Source: Welwitschia mirabilis (Eukaryota > Gnetophyta > Gnetopsida > Welwitschiales). Taken from it: a stretch of DNA of 39,816 nt. The position numbers were made by a program, and so were the translations under genes. The stretch spans positions 208,932,607 through 208,972,422 of the forward strand of contig JBOZIK010000001.1 of assembly GCA_051453625.1 (NCBI GenBank), in the 5' to 3' direction. The notes beneath the pieces are model-generated. The model was given only the letters and a program-made list of their open reading frames with translations. It was not told the DNA's origin and ran no database searches. Below, in pieces: positions 9,486-20,800 of the stretch. Position 1 is the stretch's first letter; each line of letters opens with the position of its first letter.

Positions 9486-10690
9486 ATGTCATCATCCTCA
9501 CATGTTATAGCATGAATGCTTAAGTCTAAGAAGGTTTCAAGAGGTGTGTTTCGATTTGTTAAAGCATTTCTAATTGGTGGTATGAGGTCGATGTAAGGTA
9601 ATGTTAAAATAACTCTAATCGGGCTTTGGCAAGCTCATTTTCAATTTATGTACCCCTGAGTTACACGCGTTGGGTCAGGTTCTCTAGAGCGGATGCAACC
9701 AAGAGGAGCGTGCACCAACACTGTGTCCCCGGAGTGCCTTCATCAAGTGCCTCTAGCACACGTTCATTCAACAGTTGGAAAAAGAGGTTTGGATCTATGT
9801 GACGGGAAACCTCTCTTCATTGTTGAATATGCACCTTTGTCGATAAAATGGGAAAGATCAGACAACGAGATGCTAGAGGATGAAATGGTGGTGCGTGAAG
9901 GGCCAGGGTCATCCGCCATTGTGTTCGGGACTAAATCAGGCTTGGCCCCAGGATCCGGAACGAATCAAGCTAGGCCACAGGGTCATGAATCGGATCCGGT
10001 GAGCGTGGGGTTGGACAAAATTCATGAAGGTTCTGGGGAAGGACGTAAAGGCTCCATATTATGAAGGGTGAGGTATGTGTCCTAAGATTTGAGAATCTCT
10101 TAAGGTTTGAGATTTAGTAGTAGGGGATGGTAATGGGTCTTTTCCTTTTTGTGGGTGTCTTCCTATTGCATTTGTTGCACAATAGGATCGTTTTGCTCTT
10201 CTCATTTTTGCACTGGGTCATGGTTTGTTTGTGTTTGAATTTTAGGAGTTTATCATGGATAATAGTAGGATTTTAGGATGGATTTGTGACATTTTGACAT
10301 GGTTGTTGTGGCCTCTAGACATAAGTTATTGGTTTGACTACTGTAGGTTGAACCACTGGTTAGATAACATAGGGGATAGGCATAGGATAGTGTAGGATGA
10401 GAGGATTTGGAGGTGTGGGCAGAAGTGGAGGTTGGGTAGATTGTGGTTGGTTTGCTGTATTTTGGCCTCTAGTGGATGAAATAATAGGTGTTCATCAATT
10501 AGGGGGTTAAGAGGCATTGGGTGGATTGTTCCGATTTGGGTGAGGCCTTTAACTAGTTGCATGTCTTACAAGAAGGGGTGCAGATTGTTGAATGTTAACA
10601 TCATCCTCTTGGTCTTCTATGACAAATATAATAAAATGTTACCAACCTTTTAACCATCTGGTTGATTTGCACATTGTCATTTTAATTGAA
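9486..10690 (-). pseudogene. gag-protease linker of the gypsy element
   Basis: The minus strand between zinc knuckle and protease has long Pro-, Ser- and Asn-rich runs, such as MADDPGPSRTTISSSSISLS (about 9920-9860) and a Pro-rich stretch near 10440-10340. This is the low-complexity linker expected in a gypsy polyprotein. A GC-richer plus-strand open frame at 9693-10064 lies opposite and has no recognisable motif; I treat it as a shadow. Confidence 0.5.
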
Positions 10691-10860
10691 TGCATCACTG
10701 GATATTTGAAGGGCTTGATTCATAGGTTGCACTAGATTGTCAAGTTCAATCTTTCCCTGATTTGTCATCCTTTGAATAAGAACTTTTAGGGTTATGCAAC
10801 GTCTAGTGTCATGGCCTAGGACCCTACAATAAGCACAATTTTCATTTGCGTTGTACTAGA
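10690..10860 (-). pseudogene. gag zinc knuckle (CCHC)
   Basis: The minus strand encodes CAYCRVLGHDTRRC at 10796-10837, a perfect C-x2-C-x4-H-x4-C nucleic-acid-binding knuckle. It is followed in frame by ITLKVLIQRMTNQGKIELDN and the tail of the domain to about 10690. This is the nucleocapsid part of gag that binds the element's RNA. The motif is intact although the surrounding gag is broken. Confidence 0.8.
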
Positions 10861-11332
10861 TTGGGAATATGTGGTTTTATTCAAATTGAACAAGCTTTGG
10901 TTCAAGTAATTCGATGCACCTAGAGTTGATGAACTCTTGGAGGATTTGGGTTCATCAACAAGGTAATGGTGCAAAGGCTGCTAGATTCCTCTATTTCTAT
11001 GAGTTTGCTTGGTGTGAATGTTACCGGTACTATCATTTCTCTTTTATATGGCTTATCTCGTTGGCTACATTTGGTTTATCTATTCAGCTCATTGGGAATC
11101 TGATCATGTCTGATCCTATTCTACTTGTTTAACTGAATTCTTAGTTTTTCCTCGATTTGCATTGTTACTCGAAGTTGTCCTGTCATGTTAATCATTTGTT
11201 TTAGTACGGGAGACCTTCTTAATAACTGGGTCTCTAACAAGGTGATTTGGGTGGATCGTTTGTTATAAATCGAACAGCAAGAAAGTACTTGAACAAGAAT
11301 GGAACAGCAGGCATACAAAAGAAAACAACACA

Positions 11333-11432
11333 NNNNNNNNNNNNNNNNNNNNNNNNNNNNNNNNNNNNNNNNNNNNNNNNNNNNNNNNNNNNNNNNNNNN
11401 NNNNNNNNNNNNNNNNNNNNNNNNNNNNNNNN
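11333..11432. other. assembly gap (100 N)
   Basis: One hundred unspecified bases inside the gypsy gag region. The flanking sequences do not repeat each other. Confidence 0.9.
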
Positions 11433-11496
11433 TATATAGCCCTAGGGTTAGGGTTACAAGCCAAGCCCCTTTTACAACCTTAAATAGGGGTCAGTG

Positions 11497-11790
11497 TTAA
11501 AATATAACATTTACAATATAAATAATATATTTGGCTTCACATATCAACATCGTTGTCTTTTCGATGCATTTGCAAGTTGCTAAACTTTGCCTCGAAGATG
11601 TGTTGCTTGCGTAGTGTAACTTGGATTGTATAAAGGGGTTTAGTTTTTTCACAAATATGGAAATTAATTTGTTGTCATCAAAAGGCAAGTGTAATGATTG
11701 AAATGCTTTCGTCTAATAGATGATGAATTTGGAAACCAATTCATCATTGACGTTGGCGGTCTTCAGGAAAGTCAATTAAGGTTCTTCTAT
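11497..11790 (-). pseudogene. gypsy gag core remnant
   Basis: The minus strand reads NDELVSKFIIY, a stop, then KAFQSLHL and MPFDDNKLISIFVKKLNPFI. This matches the retrotransposon gag pattern in which an F-x-x-K segment is followed by a phenylalanine- and leucine-rich helix ending in N-P. It sits between the gag N-terminal region and the zinc knuckle, as expected. Stops and the nearby assembly gap prevent a full reading. Confidence 0.55.
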
Positions 11791-12241
11791 CATTCGGTTT
11801 ATGGCGAACTTTTAAAGGAAATGTTCATATATACAGTGTTCATTTGTCACTGAATGTTGCAGCAAGCTATCAGACTAGTCTAAAGCATAGCGAATGAGAG
11901 AATGACAAAGCGAAAAAAACAAAAAAAAAAAAACTAGCCTTCACCACTTGATTATCTGTGGATACAACGCATGCATTACGATAGGCTCTGGCATGTGCTA
12001 TAGGGTTTGTATCACCATTGAATTTTTAGAAACGAGGGACCTCTATATCTTCTATAAATGTGTAATAATATGCTAGCATGAATAGGATCTCTAGTTAATA
12101 ATTCAATACACCCTTATAGAGTGTCAAGTTGCCTAGAGCGAACTGCTTCGACTTCTCTCTATAGCTAATGGATGACACTAGGTAGGCTAGGATTAGTTTA
12201 AGGATGAATTACTTGAGGTATCACCAAGGGATTGTATAGGA

Positions 12242-12700
12242 TCACATATTGGTTATGACCAATTTGGAGATAAGGTTGACAATCCCTATGACGGTTTTGA
12301 TTCCTCCTATGATGCCTATGTTATTGTCCAGATTCATAGATTTTATCATCATTAAAGCTCTCTGGTAATGAGGGAGGTGGAGGAGGTTCTCTTGAAGGCC
12401 TTTGGTTTCGATTTGCATTGTATTGGTCTCTAGTTTCTGCTTGAGTGTGGATGTGTTGACGATAGTGTTGTTGAAGAAGTATGTTATGTTGTGTGTCTTC
12501 GGGAGCTTGTTGTCCGTATTCATCATAAAGTGGCCAAATTTCTCTCTCACAGAGGTTGGTGTTCTGATAGAGCCTATTGTTTTGTTCTTTAGGAATTTTG
12601 ATGTACTCACCTTTAGCATCATCATGTTCTTATGCCAAGCTTGCAAGTTCTCGTTGCCATTTCTAGGTTATGGTTCAGGTCCTTGAAAAGGTGTTTTAGG
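12242..12700 (-). pseudogene. gypsy gag N-terminal region remnant
   Basis: On the minus strand the most gag-like frame gives EIWPLYDEYGQQAPEDTQHN and NQRPSREPPPPPSLPESFND, a Gln-, Asn- and Pro-rich stretch typical of the N-terminal part of plant gypsy gag proteins. Another frame of the same strand is open for 134 codons (12242-12646) but looks less natural. The segment lies upstream of the gag core at 11497-11790 in element order. Confidence 0.45.
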
Positions 12701-13400
12701 ACTTGTAGGCCTTGTGTTATCTTTGCCCTTCTATGTTAATAGATCTTCGATGAATTCTCTGTAGTGTCTATATCATTTTCTTGGTCTGAAGTTCCAACAC
12801 CAGCAGAGGAGCACTTGCCTTGAGTACATGCTAAAGATTGAAGCGTTTTTTGGGGAACTTTGGATAAAATTTCATAAGGTTTTGGCTCAGAGCGCATACT
12901 AGATTGTAATATAAGGCTCGTTTAGCTTCTTTATTCTTATTAGCACCAGCTGATTCATCCATTTGGTTTTCTACTTCATCATAAATAACATCATATTCCC
13001 AACTGATATTTTCCAAGGTGGATCTAATGGCTTCCTTTTATGCATGTATAACCTTCCGATTTGGCAAACTAATCTCTCAACGACTTGATGGTTGAAGGTT
13101 GTTCATTTGGATTATAAAGATTAAGTCTATGATCCATATTGTGGTAAGCCATCTATTGACATGTAGTATTACATAGATATATTCCCATCCAACACTTAGC
13201 ACAAAAATGTAGATATTCTTCTGCATCAATTGGGGTAATGGTATGGGAAGTAAGGTTTGGATTAATATCAACAAGAGCAGCATCAAAAATGAACGTGGGT
13301 AGAGTGTGATAATGGTTCAAAGTGATTGTTTTGGAGATATTATGCCCAAAGGTAAGGATCAAGCAATATAGACAAGATTAGAGAAATCAATTCCAACATG
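12701..13400. other. gypsy leader without recognised coding
   Basis: AT-rich sequence between the gag N-terminal remnant and the 42-bp repeat array. Short minus-strand frames occur, but none carries a recognisable motif. Confidence 0.45.
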
Positions 13401-13411
13401 AGAACTAATGA

Positions 13412-13970
13412 GATCAAGTCTGAAAATGAAGCTTAAAGATATCATGCCCAAAATAAAACTTGGGGACATATGAGGCCCAAACAAAAGAATAGGAGATATC
13501 AGGCCCACAGACAGAAGGGAAGATATCAGGTCTAGAGATATCAGGCCCAGGGACGAGATGACAGATATCAGGCTGAAGAATGAGATTGGAGATATTAGAC
13601 CCTGAGATACCAGGCACAAAAGAGGATAACAGATATCACACCTAGAAATATCAAGGCTAGGAATGAGATGACACATATCAAGACCTAAGATATCAACGCA
13701 AAGAATGAGGATGGAGATATTATGCCTTGAGATATCAGGTGCTAAGATGATAAATAACAGGCCTATAAATGAGATGATAGATATCAAGCCAAAGAATAAG
13801 GACAGAGATGTTAGGCCCTAGGATATCAGGCCTAGAATGTGATAATAGATATCAGGCCTAGAGATAGCAGACCCAAGAACAGGAGGGGAAAGATATTAGG
13901 CTCTGAGATATCAAGCCTGAAATTAAAAATTGAGATATTAGGACCACTGATAATGCTGAAGATATTAGGC
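13412..13970 (-). repeat. 42-bp higher-order minisatellite built from 27+15-bp units
   Basis: The plus-strand core GATATCAGGCCTAGA recurs at 13438, 13465, 13495, 13522, 13537, 13564, 13591, 13606, 13632, 13647, 13674, 13689, 13716, 13731, 13780, 13807, 13822, 13848, 13863, 13892, 13907 and 13933. Spacing alternates between 26-27 and 15 bases, giving a 42-base higher-order unit. The long unit carries a GAATGAGATGACA-like tail that the short one lacks. All spacings are near multiples of three, so a minus-strand frame (13359-13787) stays open as a GLIS-type peptide repeat. The array lies between the primer site and gag. Confidence 0.85.
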
Positions 13971-14175
13971 TTAAAAATGAACTTCCAAGGATTGATTAAT
14001 TTAGGGAAAAAAATTACATTTTGAGGTATGATATCAAAAATTTGCAAAAGTCTTGACACTTGCTAAAACAAAATCACACAAAGAATAAAATATTAGCAAA
14101 AAGCAACAAGAAAGAAAATGCTACTTTTAAATTTTGAAAATGATATGACAGCTGAAAACCAAAAAGGGTTGAAGC

Positions 14176-14192
14176 CCTCCTCCTAGCACCAA
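14176..14192 (-). promoter_or_regulatory. candidate primer binding site of the gypsy element
   Basis: The minus strand reads TTGGTGCTAGGAGGAGG at the inner LTR border. Nearly the same sequence occurs at 16186-16202 and, as TGGCACTAGAAGGGGGAC, at 36838 behind another gypsy LTR. Conservation at the same structural position supports a primer site. I cannot name the tRNA. Confidence 0.6.
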
Positions 14193-14940
14193 ATCTACAA
14201 GGGTGAATACTCTACCCCTACAAGATCAACCCTATCTAGGGTTTTACAAAATGGGTGAAGTCTGGATTTTGTGATAATGAGTTTGACTTGTTGAGTTGTG
14301 GCAAGGACAAAAGGTTGTAAGGCTTATACCCTCCAAGTACAAAAATCAGTGAAATACAAGGATGAAGACAAGAACAAATATCAAAAAGGAAACAGAAACA
14401 GCAACTAAAATTAGATTCCAACAGTAAATAAAATGCTAAAATGATGAAACTTACAAAATCTTGGAGCCGTCAGAGCATGCAATGATTTGTAGAACATGTA
14501 GAATTGTATAATTCTCGGAGCATTCAAAGAATGCAAAGATTTGTAAAGAATGTAGAATTGTCTGAAATTGCATCACATGAAAAACTACAGCAATCAAAAC
14601 AGCTTTTATTAACAATTGAACATTACAAGGGACCATGAATGCCCAGAAAACTTTAGGGTTTTTGCAGAGTAAGTGTTTTCAAGATTTTGGATGGTTGAGT
14701 AACATAACAATTGGGATTTTGGGAAGAAATCTTTTAGGAAGCATTAAGGCTTGGGTAGGAAAGAACAGTTTCGGAGTGGTGATAGTTAAGTTTTTTCCTA
14801 TTAGAAGAAGATTTGGTAATAGGATGAGTCCAGGCCTTTTAATTATCCTAAAAAATATCATTACACCTCAATAAGGGTTTTATTGGTATACTTATAGACC
14901 AATTTAGTGTTTATTGCCATGTGTCAGTGGTCATTTGACT

Positions 14941-15072
14941 NNNNNNNNNNNNNNNNNNNNNNNNNNNNNNNNNNNNNNNNNNNNNNNNNNNNNNNNNNNN
15001 NNNNNNNNNNNNNNNNNNNNNNNNNNNNNNNNNNNNNNNNNNNNNNNNNNNNNNNNNNNNNNNNNNNNNNNN
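14941..15072. other. assembly gap (132 N)
   Basis: An unspecified run inside the LTR. Its length is not the default 100, so it may be a size estimate or two joined spacers. In the related LTR at 24141-25285 the matching place holds a SINE insertion. Confidence 0.9.
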
Positions 15073-15090
15073 ATAAACATTTTTGTGGGT

Positions 15091-15175
15091 GAGATATCAA
15101 GCCCGAGGAATATCAAGCCCAAGGAAGCTATCAAACCCGAAGGAGATATTAAGCCCGAGGAGATATTAAGCCCAT
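15091..15175 (-). repeat. short GATATCAAGCCC tandem repeats in the LTR
   Basis: Five units related to GATATCAAGCCCGAGGA follow one another at 15-18 base spacing. The core is the same as in the leader array at 13412-13970 and in the LTR at 25068-25168. Confidence 0.75.
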
Positions 15176-15315
15176 GGCAATATTTGGATGGAGATGACGG
15201 GATTTTGGGATTTAGTGGGCTTCATGAATGGTAGACAGACTTGTGGTCATCAAGCCATGACTTCCAATGCCACATCTATTTAGAAATATCAAAATTCAAT
15301 CTTATACGTAGCAAT

Positions 15316-16185
15316 TCATCTAAGATTTGAAGGTTAGGAGTTTGAGAACAAGCAAAAGCCATGGTTTCTTGAGTGGTATTCAATCAGTTAACACTCTTAG
15401 GTACCGATATTAGATTGGTTGTCAGAATCCGTTTGATATGCAAAGGCAGAATGGTGACTAGCACCAATATGCGCTTGCAAACTTCACCAACATTCTACAA
15501 TCACATTCAACAAACTAGTCAATTGATGAAAGCATGGCTAATGAAGGAGCCATCAAGGAAATAAGTTGGTATGATATGGTCCCTCTCACAAAGGAAAATC
15601 TATTCTCTAGCAAAGTCAATAGGATCAGAACTCATGGATAAGTAAGCACAAATGTGGGGATATCCATCAGTAGCGATTGAGGTGAAGGTAGGGGTACAAA
15701 GATTTATATTTTGGTGCAGCCATCAAATCAAAGAGACAAGACTTAAAAAAAATGCTAAGAATAGGCCAGATATAGGAATACAATAAAGCAAGAAAGCTTA
15801 TATTAAGTCAAAAAAGATTTGATCCTGATGAGATAAAGCAAGAGGTTGGAATGGGGCAATTCAAATCTTGCAGGGTGAGCTTTAGAATACAAAGCATACA
15901 ACAGAAAGTGGGCCACTATGTTGGATTGATAGGCATCCAACAGGAGGTCAGATAATTTAAAAGAGGCATCAGATGCCATTTAGAATAATGATAAGCTTCA
16001 AGAAAACATAAGTGCAATAAACAAAGAGTTAGAAATCAGATATCAAGCATAAGAATCTAAGGAATAACTTTTAAACTTTGTAAAGCTTTGAACAAAGAGA
16101 TGGATGAAGAATGGACAAAGAAAGGGCAAAACAGGAGATTTTTTAGGAATAAGCTTTCAAATAAGAAAGGACAAGGAAGGAAGTC
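15316..16185. other. probable gypsy leader without recognised coding
   Basis: Purine-rich, AT-rich sequence. It lies on the internal side of the primer site at 16186-16202 and is probably leader sequence of a second, diverged gypsy copy. No coding motif is recognised. Confidence 0.4.
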
Positions 16186-16202
16186 CTCCTTCTAGCACCA
16201 AG
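16186..16202 (-). promoter_or_regulatory. candidate primer binding site of a second gypsy copy
   Basis: The minus strand reads TTGGTGCTAGAAGGAGG, one base different from the site at 14176-14192, followed by a similar CTTC-containing tail. Confidence 0.55.
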
Positions 16203-16203
16203 C

Positions 16204-17250
16204 TGTGAAGGGTGAAATTTTCTACCCCTCATAAGGAAGAAACCACAGAGGTTTTAAAAGGATGAGACTAGCTTGGATATGATAAACCTTGTAATAGAGA
16301 TAACTAGCATCTTGTCAACCATAAGGAAATATGCAGCAATGCAACATATGGTGATTATGAATGAAAATGAAGTTCAAAAAGCATGCAAAATAGATTTTAT
16401 AGAAAGCATTACATACTTGATTGTCTGACAGAGGAATGAACCAAGAGATCTGCAGAACTTTAATATTTGCAAAAACTGAATCTTCCTTTCATTGATAGAG
16501 CCTCAAAACAATGTTAGAAAAGACTTGTGCATGCACGAAGCAGCAGGTTGATGCCTATAAGGGATAGGATTTGGACTGAATGGGGCAGGTTTTGCGCTTT
16601 TGCTACAAGGTTGAAACTTGGGACTTCCAGGAAAAAAAAAGAAAGCAATAATGCTGAAGACATCCTATAAGCATGGTTAGGAAATTGACAATGCTGAAGG
16701 TTCAATGGTAATACCTACATAACAATGGAAGATTATTAATTGCATGGGCAAGGGCTTTATATTAAAAAAAATGCAATTTATTATGCTGACCCATTCTAGG
16801 TCTCCAACAGGGGATCAATGCCTTATATACAAAGGTCAGACACCAAGAAGGCAAAACTATGTAAAAGGGGGAATTTGCTGACGATATGGAGGCAAATTTA
16901 GAGAAATAACAGAGGTAAGAACCCTTGGAAAAGAAGCGTGCAGACAGAAAGGTATGATCTATGGCTCCACTTCACAAACGTACTTGAAAATTTAACCTTA
17001 CATACAGAACAAGGGATCCAATTAATTCCAAAAGTCAATCTTAGAAAGGTTATGGTATGATGATGGAAGGTATGTTTGAAGTTTACAATTAGAAAGACAT
17101 CCAGAAACAAGAAATGACATAACGCCCTTTCCCAGGCTAGGATTTGGTGTGACTTGCTCAAGAACATGTGTTCAAGTGAGTAGCTTGCTTCATTCCTTCA
17201 TAAGCTTCCCAATGAAATTATGTTCCATTTGGCATTCAAAAGCCCTTTTT
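16204..17250 (-). repeat. diverged gypsy LTR, copy 2
   Basis: The low end (TGTGAAGGGTGAAATTTTCT then ACCCC) matches the low end of copy 1 and of the LTR at 24141. Sequence further right has diverged, and the high end is only estimated from the start of unique-looking sequence before the phosphatase exons. No open frame here is convincing. Confidence 0.35.
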
Positions 17251-17720
17251 GTAGGATCTTCCATCAGTAGATACCAAGAAACCAGCTTTTATTAAAAATA
17301 GCTTTTTCTTCCCTCATAACATAGTTTGGACTGCATGAATTCCATACTGCAAAGCTGCTAGAAACTCTCCGGACGCTGAGAAACAATTTATGATCAAAAT
17401 CAATCTGACATAATTTGATTATGTTTTTGCAGATTAGACCTTGGAGTTCTGTGAAAGCCATTAATACATAGTGAAACTGATCCTGGAAAGAAATTTATGT
17501 TTTCCTATCAATCTTCCTTGAGCACTGTCTCATCAAGTAGAGGTGATGAACAAAATGGACCCATATAAAGAATTACAAGTCTTAAATATTTCAATAAGAC
17601 TACTCAAGTAACAGATCTCAAGGATGAATTGATCTCATTTTCTCCAATTTAATATTGTAATTTACATTTTGATTAGTGGTCTTGAACAATCTCAAGAGCA
17701 GAGAATATCAGTAAGCTTAC

Positions 17721-17843
17721 GTTTGACAAACCACCAGTAAACAGCGCAAATGCAAAATCAGCCCGTTGATTGATCAAAGTAAATTGTAAAGAGCCTCTTC
17801 CTGTTTCCTTGTACTCTGGGTTTGAATAATTTGCATATTGAAA
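17721..17843 (-). CDS. PAP exon 4 (QYANYS and INQR-DF-FALF-GGL motifs)
   Basis: A 123-base, 41-codon exon with acceptor CATGCAG and donor GTAAGC. It reads FQYANYSNPEYKETGRGSLQ and FTLINQRADFAFALFTGGLS followed by N. These are the most strongly conserved residues of the N-terminal domain in this phosphatase group and fix the identification. The exon is uninterrupted and keeps the frame of its neighbours. The following exon, which should start near a PKL-type strand before the metallophosphatase domain, was not found. Confidence 0.9.
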
Positions 17844-20800
17844 CTGCATGATGAAAAATAAGGACCAGCAATCACTACAAACAATGTTTGATTCATTTTT
17901 TTAATAAAAAAAATTTATATTCTCAACTTCGGCAAGTTCAAGATTACCTTGATAGGTGCTGTACACAACAATGGTGTCTGGTCTTTTTCTGGTTCACTGT
18001 CTAAAGAACAAGTAGAGCCACTACATAATATTGTAAGGAATTGTCAAAAATCTAACAGTTCACACCCTGATACAGTTTAAATTATGAATATCTTTGAAAG
18101 AACCTTATATAAGCATAGGAACTGCAAAATAATAACTTCAACAATAATCTCCAATTTTTTCAAATTTACTATTTCAATCTTGATGATTTTCAATTATTTT
18201 ATGAATGCAAAGGGGTGGCAGGACGTTGAGTTTTTATGTACCACAGATCACACAAATCCTCAAAGTCTTGACTCTCAATGCTAACTCAGATTAAACAAGA
18301 AACATCCATGGTTATTACAGTATAACAAAACATTGTGTAGGAAACAGTCTTTTTACTTGAAATTTGCCGGCGAAAATACAGCTATCCAATCTGATGAGGT
18401 TGGTGAAGATGATTGAAAGTTTACAGTCACATTATCACCATTTTCTCCCTGCATAATTTTTGAGAAAGATGAATATTAATAACCATGAATTCAATAATCC
18501 AGATTCCTGAGTCACAATGTTAGGAATTACAAGCAGTACCATGACAACAGATAGCCAACCATGAAAACTAAATCATTAATGGTAAAGATGTTACTCTGTC
18601 AATTTCAGAACCAAATTCCATAGTTCCTTGTAGTTTACAAACTTGACTTCATGGAAAGCTTAGTGAGATCCAAGTGTCCAACTTTGATAAAAACAAGAAC
18701 CCACAATAGTAGGATGTGGATGACCAAAAATTTCAGCCAACTCAAACAAGACGTTCCACTTATTCAAACAATTTTTAAGAAATGACAGCAAAAAGACAAA
18801 TGCATACAGGAAACACACATAGAGAGATTTACATGGTAAAACCCTCAAATGCTGAGAGAAATGTCCATAGGAAAATAGTGTAGAGCTTTTACAAAAAAGA
18901 GAAGCTTACGAACAAGACAAAAAGAGCCTCAAGCTTCAGCTCTCAACCTCTCTAGCGGGAATTATTCCTCAAGCCAAATGTTGTACAAAAAACTTGATGC
19001 CCAAAAATAATCTTACAACAGGATTAAATAGATGTAGAGCAGAACCTTCTATACCACTCTAGACTCCTTTAAATACAAGTATCAGTTAGCCCCTACAGGA
19101 CCTTTAAAAATCAGTTAACCCCTACATGACCTTTAAAAGACTCTGCTAACCACAAGGTGACAATACTTAAAAATCACATTTTACAAGAACATATTTTTAA
19201 TAAAGAAATTAACAATAAAACATAATATTAGAAACAAAAAAGTTGGTTTCACAATATAACAATCTCACACTTGAAGACAAATTTCCACTCTCCAAAACAA
19301 GCTCCAGCTTCCACCTCCAACATAAGACATGTAGAAATCATGCTTTGCTCCATCTACTGCCTTAGTTTAGAAATCAGCCAAGCTATGCTTTGTGCCAACT
19401 TTATCAACCTATAGAACTTGTGCCACCAAAATGTCTTTGATGAAGTGGTACTTCACATCGATGTGCTTTGTCCTTGCATGACATGCAGCATTTTTAGCCA
19501 AGTGAATTGCACTTTGGCTATCACATTACACAACATAATTGGCTTGGAGAACTTCAAGCCATTCAAGTATGCATCTCAGCCAAGTCATCTCTTTTATTTC
19601 CTCTACCAAAGCAATATATTCAGCCTTTGCAGTAGACAAGGCCGCCAAACTCTGCAAAAGTGACATACAGCTAACAACACCACCACCAACTATAAAAACA
19701 AACTTTGTAGTAGACTTTCTAAAATCCGTACAATAAGCAGAATTTGCATCTACATTCCAACAGGCCCCAAAGAGGAGCCTCCAAAACATAAGAGGGTGTT
19801 AAGCCTGCTTTAGATATCATGGAACCCCTTTTCTTCCTAATGAGCTCTTTTGAGATTGTTTATAACTCACATGGCATATGCAGTGTCCAGTCTAGTACAA
19901 ATCATGGCATACATCAAGCTTCCAATAGCTGATGTATAAGGCACTGCTTTGATATCTCCATGCTACTCGTTCGAACTAGGACAATCCTTTCTTCACAACC
20001 TAAAGTAACCTACCGAAGCTGTAGAAACAGGATCACAATTAGACATATTGCATTTTCTAATACCTTGCCAATGTAATTGGTTTGATTTAGTCAAATCTTC
20101 TTGTCCCTCTTGTCTTTTTTAGTCCTATGAGCTCAAGAATGAAACCCAAATGCAAGAATTCACAAAAACCACGCCTCTGATACTACTTATTAACAAATGA
20201 CAGCAAAAAGACAAATCCAAACAAAAACGACACAAAAAGATTTACATGGTAGAACCCTTAAATGTTAAGGGAAACATCCACAGGAAAATATTGCAAAGCT
20301 CTTATTAGAAAGACAAGCTTACAAACAAGCCAAAAAGGGCTTCAAGCTTCAACTCTCAACCTCTGGCAATAATCACTTGTCAAGCCAAATGCTGTCAAAA
20401 AAAACAACTTGATGCCCTAACATGACAAGGGGATTAGAAAGATGTAAGGTAGTTCTAGAACACTCTAAACTTATTGCCTTTACTTACAAGTATTAGTCAA
20501 ACCCCCACATAATGGTTAAAATACTATGCTAAACCCCAAGGTGACTTTGTTTAAAAATCATTCTATACATTTTTTTCATTTTTTTTCATTTTTAATAATG
20601 AAGGGGTTAACAATAAAATATTACATTATAGAGGGAATAAATTTAGCTTGACAATATAACAACAAAGAGGTAATCCCAAAAATATAAACTAAATTTTGAT
20701 ACAAGATGTGGTGATCTACTAATGCAAAAAGAGTGTTATATGGTCTTTAATGGTAAGGCCCAGCAAATCCCGCTTCTATCACTAGTTCCTATTGGTATGG

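Larger units (their letters stand above)
8879..14193 (-). mobile_element. 5' half of a Ty3/gypsy retrotransposon (gag and protease, no pol)
   Basis: Reading on the minus strand from 14193 the order is primer site, repetitive leader, gag remnants, zinc knuckle, Pro-rich linker and retropepsin motif. That is the Ty3/gypsy order. The reading stops at 8879, exactly where the non-autonomous LTR element begins. No reverse transcriptase or integrase is found on the other side of that element. Stops and frameshifts occur throughout, so the element is dead. Confidence 0.75.
14194..15315 (-). repeat. gypsy LTR, copy 1 (probable 5' LTR)
   Basis: The segment aligns in the same order with 24141-25285. 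Shared blocks include the CTACAAGGGTGAA-type end, a GCCCAGAAA block near 14640, a GGGTTTTATTGGTAT block near 14876, GATATCAAGCCC repeats near 15093, and GGGATTTTGGGATTTAGTGG near 15200, up to CTTATA near 15308. The primer site at its low end makes it the 5' LTR of the minus-strand gypsy element. A 132-base gap lies inside. Exact ends are uncertain because terminal TG/CA bases are not both preserved. Confidence 0.6.
18772..20661 (-). mobile_element. internally deleted Ty1/copia retrotransposon
   Basis: Two direct repeats (18772-19261 and about 20187-20661) flank 0.9 kb that still encodes the end of reverse transcriptase and RNase H. On the minus strand each LTR starts TGTTATATTGT. The polypurine region before the 3' LTR reads CTTCAAGTGTGAGAT, the usual copia arrangement. 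The primer site inside the 5' LTR reads AGTATCAGAGGC (20173-20184), close to the initiator-Met type. Gag, protease, integrase and most of reverse transcriptase are missing. The element lies in PAP intron 1 in the same orientation as the gene. Confidence 0.85.

Noticed and set aside
9693-10064. 123-codon plus-strand open frame in a GC-richer patch
   Set aside because: It lies opposite the Pro/Ser-rich gag-protease linker of the minus-strand gypsy element, has no recognised motif, and its composition follows from the opposite strand.
13359-13787. 142-codon minus-strand open frame
   Set aside because: It is produced by the 42-bp repeat, whose spacing is a multiple of three; there is no evidence of a real protein.
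13412-13970. Possible CRISPR-like array because of regularly spaced short repeats
   Set aside because: Units are degenerate and contiguous, with no unique spacers, and the context is a plant retroelement; it is a minisatellite.
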